Assembly: GCF_034424525.1 (NCBI RefSeq) | Contig: NZ_CP139979.1 | Location: 4,239,501-4,303,500 of the forward strand | Length of the DNA: 64,000 bases | Direction of reading: 5' to 3' | DNA from: Sphingobium yanoikuyae | GTDB taxonomy: Bacteria; Pseudomonadota; Alphaproteobacteria; Sphingomonadales; Sphingomonadaceae | Shown: piece after piece, positions 15,677 to 24,754 of the stretch | Position numbering within the stretch: position 1 is the first letter of the stretch | How the letters are laid out: each line of letters starts with the position of its first letter | Notes under the pieces: model-generated | What the model saw: only the letters and a program-made list of their open reading frames with translations | What the model was told of the DNA's origin: nothing | The model's database searches: none | Made by a program: the position numbers and the translations under genes

Positions 15677-16134
15677 TGGGGCTGATCGCGCTGGTGCTGA
15701 TCGGCCTGGCGGGCTGGCTCATCTGGACCGGGAGATTGCAGCGCATGTCGACCAAGGATGGCATGGCATTGGGGGCGGCACTGGTCGGCGCGGTGCTGGC
15801 GGCCAAGGGCAAGCCGGCGCTCGGCGCGCCGATCCTGCTGGGCGCCGCCCTCTTCTTCGCGTCGCAGGGCAAGGCGAAGAAGGGCGCTAACCGCGCCAGG
15901 CGCAAGGCTGCGCCGCCGGTGCAGACTGACAGGGCCGACGTGGAGGGCGCCCGCGCCCTGCTCGGCCTGTCGGCGGATGCTCGCGCGACCGATATCCGCG
16001 CCGCACATCGCCGCCTGATCGCCTCGGTCCATCCCGACAAGGGTGGAACCGAAGCGCTGGCTGCCCAGATCAATGCCGCGCGCGACCTGTTGCTCGCCGA
16101 CCTTGCCGAGCGGGATCGTCCGTCCGCCGGCTGA
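15676..16134 (+). CDS. Membrane-anchored J-domain protein
   Basis: 152 residues. Hydrophobic N-terminus (about 1-18) and a second hydrophobic stretch (about 30-62), a basic linker, then a C-terminal J-domain (about 90-145). The domain carries the HPD tripeptide in IASVHPDKGGTEA, needed to stimulate a DnaK-type ATPase. The layout resembles the alphaproteobacterial relatives of mitochondrial Pam18/Tim14. Coupled to mipZ upstream; pgmG follows 19 bases later. Confidence 0.83.
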   Translation: MGLIALVLIGLAGWLIWTGRLQRMSTKDGMALGAALVGAVLAAKGKPALGAPILLGAALFFASQGKAKKGANRARRKAAPPVQTDRADVEGARALLGLSADARATDIRAAHRRLIASVHPDKGGTEALAAQINAARDLLLADLAERDRPSAG

Positions 16135-16153
16135 TTGCTCCAGAAAGGACTAT

Positions 16154-17536
16154 ATGGCCCACCGCTTCCACCCGACCCTGCTGCGCGAATATGATATGCG
16201 CGGCGTTGTCGGCCCGATGCTCGGGGAAGCGGACGGCTATGCGCTGGGGCGCAGCTTCGCGACCTGGGTGCGGCGCGCCGGCGGATCAGCGGTCGCGGTC
16301 GGCTATGACGGGCGGCTGAGTTCGCCCATGCTGGAGGGCGCGCTGGTGCGCGGCCTCACCGACAGCGGCGTCGATGTGCTGCGCGTTGGCCTGGGTCCCA
16401 CGCCGATGCTCTATTATGCCGAGGCCGAACTGGACGTGGCGGGCGCCATCCAGGTGACCGGCAGCCATAATCCCGCAGATCAGAATGGTTTCAAGCTGGT
16501 CCTGGATCATGCGCCCTTTCATGGCGAGGCGATCCAGCAGCTCGGCGCGATCGCGGCGGCCGGCGACTGGCTGGCGGGCGAAGGCCGGGTGCGCGATGTC
16601 GATGTCATGCCGGCCTATGTCGAACGGCTGGTGCGCGATTTTGACGGCGCCGCCTGGCGGATCGGCTGGGACGCGGGAAACGGCGCCGCAGGACCGGTCG
16701 TGGAGAAGCTGGTGCAACTCCTGCCGGGTGAGCATCATCTGCTCTTCACCGATGTAGACGGCAATTTTCCCAACCATCATCCTGATCCCACCGAAGAAGC
16801 GAATCTGGCCGATCTTCGTTCCCTTGTCCTCTCCAGGAAGCTCGATTTCGGCGTGGCTTTCGATGGCGATGGCGACCGGATCGGCGTGGTCGACGGCCTC
16901 GGCCGGATTATCTGGGGCGACCAGTTGCTCGGCCTGTTCGCGCAGGTGGTGCTGAAGGATCGGCCCGGCGCCCCGATCGTCGCGGATGTGAAGGCCAGCC
17001 AGGCCCTGTTCGACGAGATTGCGCGGCTGGGCGGTGAGCCGGTGCTGTGGAAGACCGGGCACAGCCATATCAAGTCCAAAATGAAGCAGATTGGCAGTCC
17101 GCTGGGTGGCGAGATGACCGGCCACATCATGTTCGCCGACGATTTTTACGGTTTTGATGATGGACTCTATGCCGCCGTTCGCCTGATCCGCGCCGCGGCC
17201 CGGTTGCGCCGCACCGTCACCGACCTGCGCGGCGACATGGCCGAAATGGTCAACACGCCGGAAATCCGCATCGCCGTGCCGGAAGACCGCAAGTTTGCGA
17301 TCATTGAAGACCTGCGCGACCGCCTGATTGCATCCGGCGCAATCGTGGAGTCGATCGATGGTGCCCGCGTCCGCACCATCGATGGCTGGTGGCTGCTGCG
17401 CGCGTCCAACACCCAGAATGCGCTGACCGCGCGGGCGGAGGCGTCGGATGCCGCGGGATTGGCGCGTCTGCTGGCCGAAATCGAATCCCATTTGCGTGAT
17501 TCGGGCGTCGATCAGCGATTGCAAGCGGCGAAATAG
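16154..17536 (+). CDS. pgmG: Phosphomannomutase/phosphoglucomutase
   Basis: 460 residues, four-domain alpha-D-phosphohexomutase. Catalytic phosphoserine loop VTGSHNP (Ser104), metal loop AFDGDGDRIG, sugar-binding loop GGEMTGHIMF and phosphate-binding RASNTQNALT. In sphingomonads such enzymes supply glucose-1-P and mannose-1-P for exopolysaccharide and LPS. Start ATG preceded by AAAGGA. Confidence 0.92.
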   Translation: MAHRFHPTLLREYDMRGVVGPMLGEADGYALGRSFATWVRRAGGSAVAVGYDGRLSSPMLEGALVRGLTDSGVDVLRVGLGPTPMLYYAEAELDVAGAIQVTGSHNPADQNGFKLVLDHAPFHGEAIQQLGAIAAAGDWLAGEGRVRDVDVMPAYVERLVRDFDGAAWRIGWDAGNGAAGPVVEKLVQLLPGEHHLLFTDVDGNFPNHHPDPTEEANLADLRSLVLSRKLDFGVAFDGDGDRIGVVDGLGRIIWGDQLLGLFAQVVLKDRPGAPIVADVKASQALFDEIARLGGEPVLWKTGHSHIKSKMKQIGSPLGGEMTGHIMFADDFYGFDDGLYAAVRLIRAAARLRRTVTDLRGDMAEMVNTPEIRIAVPEDRKFAIIEDLRDRLIASGAIVESIDGARVRTIDGWWLLRASNTQNALTARAEASDAAGLARLLAEIESHLRDSGVDQRLQAAK

Positions 17537-17682
17537 CCTGTCGCAGCGCGCAAAATTGATATCGCTATCATTATTTCATGCGGAATTTCCCTTAGGGAAA
17601 CATTGTCTTGTGACACCGGTTGCATGAAACGCAATCGCGCCATCATGTTTCGCATTTGCGACGAACGCCGCCTGGCCGCAAA

Positions 17683-17749
17683 AGGAACTCGCCTTTCAGG
17701 CATCCTCTCCTAAAACTTCATAGCCGTCCCTCGGGGCGGCTTTTTTTTT
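17683..17749 (+). ncRNA. Candidate trans-acting small RNA A with anti-SD motif
   Basis: About 67 nt. Begins AGGAAC, then a small hairpin GCC-TTTCA-GGC, an unpaired pyrimidine tract ATCCTCTCCTAAAA complementary to Shine-Dalgarno sequences, and an intrinsic terminator. A 25-base block (17691-17715) is identical to one at 24763-24787 in candidate B, and both sit in front of different terminators. A shared upstream box TTCGCATTTG lies exactly 34 bases before AGGAAC in both. Architecture resembles Hfq-dependent regulatory RNAs. The 5' end is a guess. Confidence 0.6.
17723..17749 (+). terminator. Intrinsic terminator of sRNA candidate A / pgmG
   Basis: Stem GCCGTCCC / GGGGCGGC with one G-T pair and a TC loop, followed by nine T residues. 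Confidence 0.9.
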
Positions 17750-17958
17750 GACCTGTGACGTTGGCGCAACAGGGCGGCACTTGCCGTAGCGTCCAGCCGG
17801 CCGAAATCCGGGCAATTGAGCGAAAAATCGCGGAAATCCGTCATTGGCGCCTGTAGAAATCGTCGGGATAGCTGTTATGCGCATGGTTCCATAAGTCGCA
17901 TGAGGCGTTTAAGCGCCCGCACCAAATGGCCAAATGAGTTTTTAGCAGAGGAAACGCC

Positions 17959-19260
17959 ATGTCCCTTCGCCGTCGCATTCTTCCCACCATCCTGCTGACC
18001 GGCGCGATTGTCGCACCGATGCCGGCGCTGGCTGGTGGCTTCTATCTTCAGGAACAGTCGCCGGTGGAAACCGGCCGCGCCATGGCTGGCGGCGCCGCTG
18101 CAGGTGACGATCCCTCGACCATCTATTTCAACCCTGCCGCCATGACCCAGCTGTCGGGCGTCCAGGTTTCGGCCGGCGTCAACGCCCTGATGGCTTCCGC
18201 TCACCAGACTAACCGTGGCAGCTATCGCTCGGTCCCCGGTTCGACCGCCCGCGTGCCGGTGACCGGCAATGACGGTGGCCAGCCGTTCGAAAGCGTCATC
18301 CCGGTCCCCAATTTCTACGCCTCGGCGCAGGTCACCGACCGGCTGTGGCTGGGCCTCGGCGTCAATGCGCCCTTCGGCCTGAAGCTGGAATATGATGACG
18401 GTTTCTTCGGTCGCTATGACTCGATCTACACCGACCTCAAGACCTACAACATCCAGCCGTCGGCCGCGTTCAAGCTGAACGACAATTTCTCGATCGGCGG
18501 CGGCGTCGACGTGCAATATGTGAAGGCGAACCTGACCAACGCGCTGCCGCAGGTGTCGCCGCTGGTCACCACCGACGGCTTCACCAAGCTGAAGGGCGAT
18601 GACTGGACCGTCGGCTGGAACGCCGGCCTGTTCTACACCAACGGCACCACCAATGTCGGCGTCCACTATCGGTCGGGCATCAACCACAAGCTCAAGGGTA
18701 CCCAGACCATTTCCGGTCTGGTGACGCCGCTCAGCGCCGCCAATGGCGAATTCGATGCCTCGGCACCGCTGGACCTGCCCGATATCGTCACCGTGTCCTT
18801 CATGCACAAGCTGACGCCGAACCTGCGCGCGATGATCACCGGCAAATGGTATGGCTGGTCCAGCTTCAAGGGGATCGAGGTCACCTCGGCCACCGGCACC
18901 ACCAACAAGGAACTGGATTACAAGGACAGCTACAGCGTCAGCCTGGGCGGCGAATATGATTTCAGCCCCGCCTTCACGCTGCGCGCCGGCACCATGTTCG
19001 ACCGTTCGCCGACCAATCCGCAGCATCTGACCACCCGCGTGCCCGATGGCGACCGCGTGTGGCTGACCGGCGGCGCGACCTGGAATATCTCGCCGGCCTT
19101 CGCGCTGAACGTCGCCTACGCCCATACCTGGGTGGAAAAGGCGAACATCATCCGCCCGGACAGCTATTTCCCGTCGCCGGCCACCGTCACCGCCACGACC
19201 CTGGCCCAGACCAGCGGCAATGCGGACCAGGTTGCCGCATCGCTGACCGCGCGCTTCTAA
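17959..19260 (+). CDS. FadL/OmpP1/TodX family outer membrane transporter
   Basis: 433 residues. Signal peptide to about MPALA, then the FadL hatch start GGFYLQEQSPVETGRAMAGG and the SIYFNPA-like block STIYFNPAAMTQL. The rest is a repeating beta-barrel pattern ending in the C-terminal aromatic TARF. FadL proteins import long-chain fatty acids or hydrophobic compounds such as aromatic hydrocarbons. No catabolic genes adjoin, so the ligand is open. Its terminator abuts ispG. Confidence 0.9.
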   Translation: MSLRRRILPTILLTGAIVAPMPALAGGFYLQEQSPVETGRAMAGGAAAGDDPSTIYFNPAAMTQLSGVQVSAGVNALMASAHQTNRGSYRSVPGSTARVPVTGNDGGQPFESVIPVPNFYASAQVTDRLWLGLGVNAPFGLKLEYDDGFFGRYDSIYTDLKTYNIQPSAAFKLNDNFSIGGGVDVQYVKANLTNALPQVSPLVTTDGFTKLKGDDWTVGWNAGLFYTNGTTNVGVHYRSGINHKLKGTQTISGLVTPLSAANGEFDASAPLDLPDIVTVSFMHKLTPNLRAMITGKWYGWSSFKGIEVTSATGTTNKELDYKDSYSVSLGGEYDFSPAFTLRAGTMFDRSPTNPQHLTTRVPDGDRVWLTGGATWNISPAFALNVAYAHTWVEKANIIRPDSYFPSPATVTATTLAQTSGNADQVAASLTARF

Positions 19261-19282
19261 AAAGCCGCGTTAATGCTTATAG

Positions 19283-19310
19283 GGGGCTCCAGAGATCTGG
19301 AGCCCCTTTT
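19283..19310 (+). terminator. Terminator of the FadL-type gene, embedding the ispG ribosome site
   Basis: Perfect 10-bp stem GGGGCTCCAG / CTGGAGCCCC with loop AGAT, then TTTT. The ispG ATG at 19312 follows one base after the T-run. The only GGAG near that ATG (19299-19302) is inside the 3' arm of the stem, so the fold would hide it. Confidence 0.8.
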
Positions 19311-19311
19311 C

Positions 19312-20457
19312 ATGTCCGAACATAATCCCGGCCTGCGCCCCTGGCGCGACATCGCCCGACGGCAGTCGCGGCAGATCATGGTCGGCAACGTCCCCGTGGG
19401 CGGCGGCGCGCCGGTCACGGTGCAGACCATGACCAACACGCTGACCCATGACGTCAAGGCGACGATCGACCAGATCCGTCGCTGCGAGGATGCCGGCGTC
19501 GACATCATCCGCGTGTCCTGCCCCGACGAGGAATCGACCGCGGCGCTCAAACAGATCGTCCGCGCCGCGCGCGTGCCGATCGTCGCCGACATCCATTTCC
19601 ACTATAAGCGCGCGCTGGAAGCCGCCGATGCCGGTGCTGCCTGCCTGCGCATCAATCCGGGCAATATCGGTTCGGCCGCGCGGGTGAAGGAAGTGGTGGA
19701 CGCCGCCAAGGCCAATAATTGCTCGATCCGCATCGGCGTCAACGCCGGCAGCCTGGAGCGCGACCTGCTCGAAAAATATGGCGAGCCCTGCCCGGAAGCG
19801 CTGGTCGAAAGCGCGCTCGACCATATCAAGCTGCTGCAGGACCAGGATTTCCACGAATATAAGGTCGCCGTGAAGGCGAGCGACGTGTTCCTGGCGGTCG
19901 CGGCCTATATGCAACTGGCCGATGCGGTCGATTGCCCGCTGCATCTGGGCATCACCGAAGCCGGCGGCCTGATCGGCGGCACGGTCAAGAGCGCGATCGG
20001 CATCGGCAACCTGCTCTGGGCCGGCATCGGCGACACGATCCGCGTCTCGCTCTCGGCCGAACCGGAGGAGGAAGTGCGGGTCGGCTATGAGATGCTCAAG
20101 ACGCTCGGCATCCGCACCCGCGGCGTCAAGGTCATCTCCTGCCCCAGCTGCGCACGGCAGGGCTTCGATGTGATCCGCACCGTCCAGGCGCTGGAGGAAC
20201 GGCTGCAGCATATCAACACGCCGCTCTCGCTCTCGGTGCTGGGTTGCGTCGTCAACGGTCCGGGCGAAGCGCGCGAGACCGATATCGGCCTGACCGGCGG
20301 CGGCAATGGCAAGCATATGGTCTATCTGTCGGGCGTCACCGATCACACGATCCAGGATGCCGACATGGTCGACCATATCGTCAGGCTGGTCGAGGCCAAG
20401 GCGGCCGAGATCGAAGCGGCGGCGAGCGACGCGGGACAGGTCCAGGCGGCCGAATGA
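19312..20457 (+). CDS. ispG: 4-hydroxy-3-methylbut-2-enyl-diphosphate synthase (IspG)
   Basis: 381 residues. Fe-S enzyme of the MEP isoprenoid pathway. Cysteine ligands sit in [11 protein letters not shown] and [14 protein letters not shown]-barrel motif [11 protein letters not shown] and the following RINPGNIG are family hallmarks. The ATG at 19312 is preferred; an ATG 13 codons upstream lies inside the terminator. Overlaps the next gene by four bases. Sphingomonad carotenoids and quinones depend on this pathway. Confidence 0.94.
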   Translation: MSEHNPGLRPWRDIARRQSRQIMVGNVPVGGGAPVTVQTMTNTLTHDVKATIDQIRRCEDAGVDIIRVSCPDEESTAALKQIVRAARVPIVADIHFHYKRALEAADAGAACLRINPGNIGSAARVKEVVDAAKANNCSIRIGVNAGSLERDLLEKYGEPCPEALVESALDHIKLLQDQDFHEYKVAVKASDVFLAVAAYMQLADAVDCPLHLGITEAGGLIGGTVKSAIGIGNLLWAGIGDTIRVSLSAEPEEEVRVGYEMLKTLGIRTRGVKVISCPSCARQGFDVIRTVQALEERLQHINTPLSLSVLGCVVNGPGEARETDIGLTGGGNGKHMVYLSGVTDHTIQDADMVDHIVRLVEAKAAEIEAAASDAGQVQAAE

Positions 20458-20684
20458 CGGACAGCGCCGACCGGTCCGCCATCGCCCATGGCGCAAGCGC
20501 CACGGGTGCGCAGGCGGTCGGCGCGTCCGCTATCGGGACATTGGCCCTGGGCGCGATCGCATTGGGGGCAATAGCGGTGGGCGCCCTGGCCATCGGTCGG
20601 CTGCGCATCGGCAAGGCACGGATCACCCGGCTTCATATCGACGAATTGCATATCGGCAGGATCGTCGGCCCCGGTCGCGACTGA
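20454..20684 (+). CDS. Small repeat protein with Ala-Ile-Gly strands
   Basis: 76 residues. After a short N-terminus the sequence settles into a five-residue period of the kind A-[IL]-G-x-[LI] ([21 protein letters not shown]), then a basic segment [20 protein letters not shown] in the same phase. The period suggests a small solenoid or beta-helix like pentapeptide-repeat proteins, not a membrane span. Start overlaps the ispG stop (ATGA), so translation is coupled. Function unknown. Confidence 0.68.
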   Translation: MTDSADRSAIAHGASATGAQAVGASAIGTLALGAIALGAIAVGALAIGRLRIGKARITRLHIDELHIGRIVGPGRD

Positions 20685-20699
20685 TCCCTTCACCCCTCG

Positions 20700-21617
20700 A
20701 TGGATCGTCCGCTTTCCTCTCCCCGCAGCCCGTCCGTGCTGTTGCCCTTCCTCATCTGCTGCCTTGGCGTCGCGCTTTTTTCGGTGATGGACGCGGCGAT
20801 GAAGGGGCTCAGTCTCTCGATCGGCCTTTATAACGCGCTGCTCTGGCGCGCGATCACCGGCAGCCTGCTGGGGCTGGTCCTGATGCTCGCCACCCGCCAG
20901 CGCTGGCCCAACCTTTCCGTGCTGCGCCTGCATCTGCTGCGCGGCGTGGTGGTCGCGCTGATGGCCAGCTTCTTCTTCTGGGCGATCATGCGCCTGCCGC
21001 TTGCCGAAGCCATTGCCCTCTCCTTCATCGCCCCGCTGATCGCGCTCTATCTTGCGGCCTTGCTGCTCAAGGAACGGATCGGGCGGCAGGCGATCGGCGC
21101 TTCGCTGCTTGGTCTGGTCGGGGTGGGCGTGATCCTGTCGGGGCGGATGCGCGGCGACTATGATGGCGACGCGCTGATGGGGGCGGGCGCGGTGCTGCTT
21201 TCGGCGATACTGTTCGCCTGGAACCTGATCCTCCAGCGCCAGCAGGCCCAGCTTGCCTCGCCGATAGAGGTCGCCTTCTTCCAGCATCTGGTCATGCTGG
21301 GCGTGTTCGCGATCGGTGCGCCGGCCTGGGCGATCGTGCCGACCGGAGCGGCGGTGCCGCTGGTGCTGCTGGCCGCCATGCTGGCCTTCACTTCTCTCGC
21401 GGCGCTCGCCTGGGCCTATGCGCGTGCGGAAGCCCAGCGGCTGATCCCGGTCGAATATACCGCCTTCGTCTGGGCCGCGATCTTCGGCTGGCTGGCCTTT
21501 GGCGAGCAACTGACGCTCGCCACCCTTGCCGGTGCCTTGTTGATCGTCGCCGGCTGCCTTATCGCCGCGCGCACGAAACGGGCGGATATCGCCCATGTGG
21601 AAGCGGGAGCGGCATGA
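20700..21617 (+). CDS. EamA/DMT family transporter
   Basis: 305 residues with about ten hydrophobic helices in two homologous EamA halves (FLICCLGVALFSVMDAAMKG opens the first; ALMGAGAVLLSAILFAWNLI the second). Exporter of the drug/metabolite superfamily; substrate cannot be read from sequence. Overlaps the GNAT gene by four bases. Confidence 0.88.
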   Translation: MDRPLSSPRSPSVLLPFLICCLGVALFSVMDAAMKGLSLSIGLYNALLWRAITGSLLGLVLMLATRQRWPNLSVLRLHLLRGVVVALMASFFFWAIMRLPLAEAIALSFIAPLIALYLAALLLKERIGRQAIGASLLGLVGVGVILSGRMRGDYDGDALMGAGAVLLSAILFAWNLILQRQQAQLASPIEVAFFQHLVMLGVFAIGAPAWAIVPTGAAVPLVLLAAMLAFTSLAALAWAYARAEAQRLIPVEYTAFVWAAIFGWLAFGEQLTLATLAGALLIVAGCLIAARTKRADIAHVEAGAA

Positions 21618-22105
21618 GCAAGGTCATCATCAGGGACGCGCAATCGACGGATATCGATGCAATCGCGAATTTCATCCTGGCGCTCGCCGACTATGAGAAG
21701 CTGGCCCATGAAGTGAAGGCCGACCGCGAGACGCTGGCCCGCTATCTGTTCGGTCCCCGGCCGATGGCGGAGGTGCTGATCGCCGAGCATGATGGCGCAC
21801 CGATCGGCTTTGCCCTCTTCTTCCACAATTTCTCTACCTTCGAGGGGCGTCCGGGCCTCTATCTGGAGGATCTGTTCGTCCTGCCCGAAGCGCGGGGGCT
21901 CGGTGCCGGCAAGGCGTTGCTCGCCCGTCTCGCCCAATTGGCGATCGCGCGCGACTGCGCCCGGCTCGAATGGTCGGTGCTCGACTGGAACGGACCGGCC
22001 ATCGCCTTCTACCGGGCGCTCGGCGCCCGGCCGATGGACGAATGGACCGTGCAGCGCGTCGATGGCGACGTGCTCAGCGCCCTCGCATCGCATCCTGCAG
22101 GCTGA
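21614..22105 (+). CDS. GNAT family N-acetyltransferase
   Basis: 163 residues. GNAT core with YLEDLFVLPEARGLGAGKALL (acetyl-CoA pyrophosphate loop R/Q-x-x-G-x-G/A), ARLEWSVLDWN and AIAFYRALGA. Length and pattern resemble the diamine/spermidine acetyltransferase-like group, but the substrate is uncertain. Coupled to the DMT exporter gene. Confidence 0.85.
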   Translation: MSKVIIRDAQSTDIDAIANFILALADYEKLAHEVKADRETLARYLFGPRPMAEVLIAEHDGAPIGFALFFHNFSTFEGRPGLYLEDLFVLPEARGLGAGKALLARLAQLAIARDCARLEWSVLDWNGPAIAFYRALGARPMDEWTVQRVDGDVLSALASHPAG

Positions 22106-22175
22106 CGCCCAGCAGCACGATCGCAAAGCTGCTCAGGGCAATCACGATAAAGGCGGGATAGAAAGAGGCGAACAT
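22074..22175 (-). CDS. Small single-pass membrane protein (33 aa)
   Basis: 33 residues, MFASFYPAFIVIALSSF then AIVLLGVSLQDAMRGR: one hydrophobic helix with a short charged C-terminus. The ATG is preceded by AAAGGAGAT eight bases upstream, a better ribosome site than most genes here. Overlaps the end of the GNAT gene antisense by 32 bases. Too short for homology-based certainty. Confidence 0.5.
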   Translation of the reverse strand: MFASFYPAFIVIALSSFAIVLLGVSLQDAMRGR

Positions 22176-22336
22176 GGCGACATCTCCTTTCGCCGCTTAT
22201 TTTGCGCCTGCGCCCCAGGCCCGCGACATACGCAATGTTGCGGATGGGGCGGGACGAGCCGAGGGGCCGCAGGCTTGACGAGGACTCCTGGCTCGGCGCA
22301 TTGTGCCGGAACGGAACATTTGGGGGACATTTGACC

Positions 22337-24661
22337 ATGGCTGTCAGCCGCGGAGCCAAGCGCGCGCCGGAATGGCGCGAAATGCTCAAGCGCAGCATCG
22401 TGCGCAGCGGCGCGCTGATCGGGGCGATCTCGCTATTTCTGGCGACCCTGTTCCTGGCGCTGGCGCTGCTGAGCTATCAGCCCAGCGACCCGTCGATGAA
22501 CACGGTGGCGGGCGATCATGTCGCCAATATCATGCGCGCGCCCGGTGCCATGGTGGCCGACATGCTGCTGCTGCTGTTCGGCGTGCCGATTGCGCTGCTG
22601 CTGCCGCTGATGGGGATCACCGCCCGTCGCCTGTGGGGCGATCATGAGATGATCGGGTGGAAGGCGCAGTTTGGCAAATGCCTGGTCGGCATCATCCTGA
22701 TCGGCATCGCACTGGCCCTGTTCCAGCCTGATCCGCTGGTCGGCCTGCCTTCGGGCTGGGGCGGCATGATCGGCCTTGTCACCGCCAAGGGGGTGATCAG
22801 CCTGACCGCCCAGGCGCCGGCCGCGCAGGGCTGGATCATCGGCATATTGGTGGTCGTGGCCATGCTGGCCGGCCTGTTCGTCTGGTATCGCAGCCTGGCG
22901 CTGGAAAAGCCGATCTTCACCATCCGCCGTCCGACCCTGCCCCGGCTCAGCCTGCCGCGCCCCTCGCTCGCCTTTGCAGGACAGGGAGGAGCGGTCGATC
23001 TGGACGAGGATGATGACGGCCCGGTCGAACGGGTGATCGCGCCGCGCAAGCAGGTGTCGAACGAGCCCAAGCCGCCGATCACCATTCAGGCGCCCAAGCC
23101 CGCCCCGGTGCAGCGCTCGACCGCGCCGGTGTCGCAGGATGATCTGTTCGGCCATAGTTCGCTGCCGTCGGCCGACCTGCTCAATCCGATTCCCGCCAAT
23201 CAGGGGCAGAAGATCGACAAGGCGGCGCTGGAACGCAACGCCCGCCTGCTGGAGAGCGTTCTCGACGACTTCCATGTGAAGGGCAATATCGTAGAGGTCC
23301 GCCCCGGTCCCGTCGTCACCATGTATGAGCTGGAGCCGGCACCGGGCATCAAGGCGAGCCGCGTGATCGCGCTGGCCGACGATATCGCCCGCAACATGTC
23401 GGCGCTGTCGGCGCGCGTCGCGACCATTCCCGGCCGTACCGTCATCGGCATCGAACTGCCCAACACCAATCGCGAGGGCGTGTCCTTCCGCGAACTGATC
23501 ACCAGCGAGCAATTCGGTGCGGAAGCGACCCTGCCGATCATCCTGGGCAAGAATATCTCGGGCGAGCCGATCATCGCCGATCTGGCGCCGATGCCGCATC
23601 TGCTGATCGCAGGCACCACCGGCTCGGGTAAGTCGGTCGGCCTCAACGCTATGATCCTGTCGCTGCTCTACCGCATGACGCCGGACCAGCTGCGCCTGAT
23701 CATGATCGATCCCAAGATGCTGGAACTGTCGACCTATGACGACATCCCGCATCTGCTCGCCCCGGTCGTGACCGAGCCGAGCAAGGCGATCCGCGCGCTC
23801 AAATGGGCGGTGGAGCAGATGGAGGATCGCTATCGCATGATGGCGTCGATCTCGGTCCGCAACCTCGCCAATTACAACGAGAAGGTTCGCGCCGCCAAGG
23901 CCAAGGGCAAGCCGCTCGGCCGTCGCGTCCAGACCGGCTATGACCCCGAGAGCGGCAAGCCGATCTATGAGGAAGAACAGCTCGATTTCCAGCCGCTGCC
24001 GCAGATCGTGGTGGTGGTCGACGAGCTGGCCGACCTCATGATGACGGCGGGCAAGGAAGTCGAATTCCTGATCCAGCGTCTGGCGCAGAAGGCGCGCGCC
24101 GCCGGCATCCACCTGATCCTCGCGACCCAGCGTCCTTCGGTCGACGTCATCACCGGCGTCATTAAGGCGAACCTGCCGACCCGCATCAGCTTCTTCGTGA
24201 CCAGCAAGATCGACAGCCGCACCATCCTGGGCGAACAGGGTGCCGAACAGCTGCTGGGCAAGGGCGACATGCTCTACATGCATGGCGGCAAGGGCCTGAT
24301 GCGCGTTCATGGTCCCTTCGTTTCGGACGATGAAGTGCGCGTGGTTGCCGACCACTGGCGCGCGCAGGGCGCGCCTGATTATATCCAGGCGGTCACGGAA
24401 GAGCCGGAAGAAGGCAGCTTCGCGCTCGACGGCGTGGACCTGGGCGATGACAGCCCGGACGCGCAGCTGTTCCGTAAGGCCTGCCAGCTGGTGTTCGAGA
24501 ATCAGAAGGCCTCGACCAGCTGGCTGCAGCGCCAGCTGCGAGTCGGCTATAACAGCGCCGCACGCCTGATCGAACGGATGGAGGAGGAAGGGCTGGTCGG
24601 CCCGCCCAACCATGTCGGCCGCCGCGAAGTGCTGCGCGATGAGAATGGCAATCCGCTCTGA
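22337..24661 (+). CDS. ftsK: DNA translocase FtsK
   Basis: 774 residues from the ATG at 22337 (GGGGGA ribosome site; the frame is open upstream but not family-like). Four N-terminal membrane helices (about 25-190), a Pro-rich linker, then the RecA-like motor with Walker A AGTTGSGKSVG and Walker B IVVVVDELADLMM. The C-terminal gamma winged helix (from about 705, DAQLFRKACQLV) would read polar KOPS sequences. Pumps chromosome dimers through the septum and activates XerCD. Confidence 0.96.
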   Translation: MAVSRGAKRAPEWREMLKRSIVRSGALIGAISLFLATLFLALALLSYQPSDPSMNTVAGDHVANIMRAPGAMVADMLLLLFGVPIALLLPLMGITARRLWGDHEMIGWKAQFGKCLVGIILIGIALALFQPDPLVGLPSGWGGMIGLVTAKGVISLTAQAPAAQGWIIGILVVVAMLAGLFVWYRSLALEKPIFTIRRPTLPRLSLPRPSLAFAGQGGAVDLDEDDDGPVERVIAPRKQVSNEPKPPITIQAPKPAPVQRSTAPVSQDDLFGHSSLPSADLLNPIPANQGQKIDKAALERNARLLESVLDDFHVKGNIVEVRPGPVVTMYELEPAPGIKASRVIALADDIARNMSALSARVATIPGRTVIGIELPNTNREGVSFRELITSEQFGAEATLPIILGKNISGEPIIADLAPMPHLLIAGTTGSGKSVGLNAMILSLLYRMTPDQLRLIMIDPKMLELSTYDDIPHLLAPVVTEPSKAIRALKWAVEQMEDRYRMMASISVRNLANYNEKVRAAKAKGKPLGRRVQTGYDPESGKPIYEEEQLDFQPLPQIVVVVDELADLMMTAGKEVEFLIQRLAQKARAAGIHLILATQRPSVDVITGVIKANLPTRISFFVTSKIDSRTILGEQGAEQLLGKGDMLYMHGGKGLMRVHGPFVSDDEVRVVADHWRAQGAPDYIQAVTEEPEEGSFALDGVDLGDDSPDAQLFRKACQLVFENQKASTSWLQRQLRVGYNSAARLIERMEEEGLVGPPNHVGRREVLRDENGNPL

Positions 24662-24754
24662 CGCTACGAAATGCCTGTTTTCCTTGAGCGATTGCGTTCC
24701 GTGCAACCATGCTTGCTGCCTTCGCATTTGTCGTGACAGGGGCTTTGGGACATT

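Larger units (their letters stand above)
17537..17958. other. Intergenic region with small-RNA candidate A
   Basis: 422 bases without an open frame of note. It contains the sRNA candidate at 17683-17749 and, beyond its terminator, about 200 bases upstream of the FadL-type gene that must carry that gene's promoter. No other feature recognised. Confidence 0.7.

Noticed and set aside
17684..17710. GGAAC in both sRNA candidates read as an EcfG (general stress sigma) -35 element.
   Set aside because: The expected CGTT -10 at 16-17 bases is absent in both copies.
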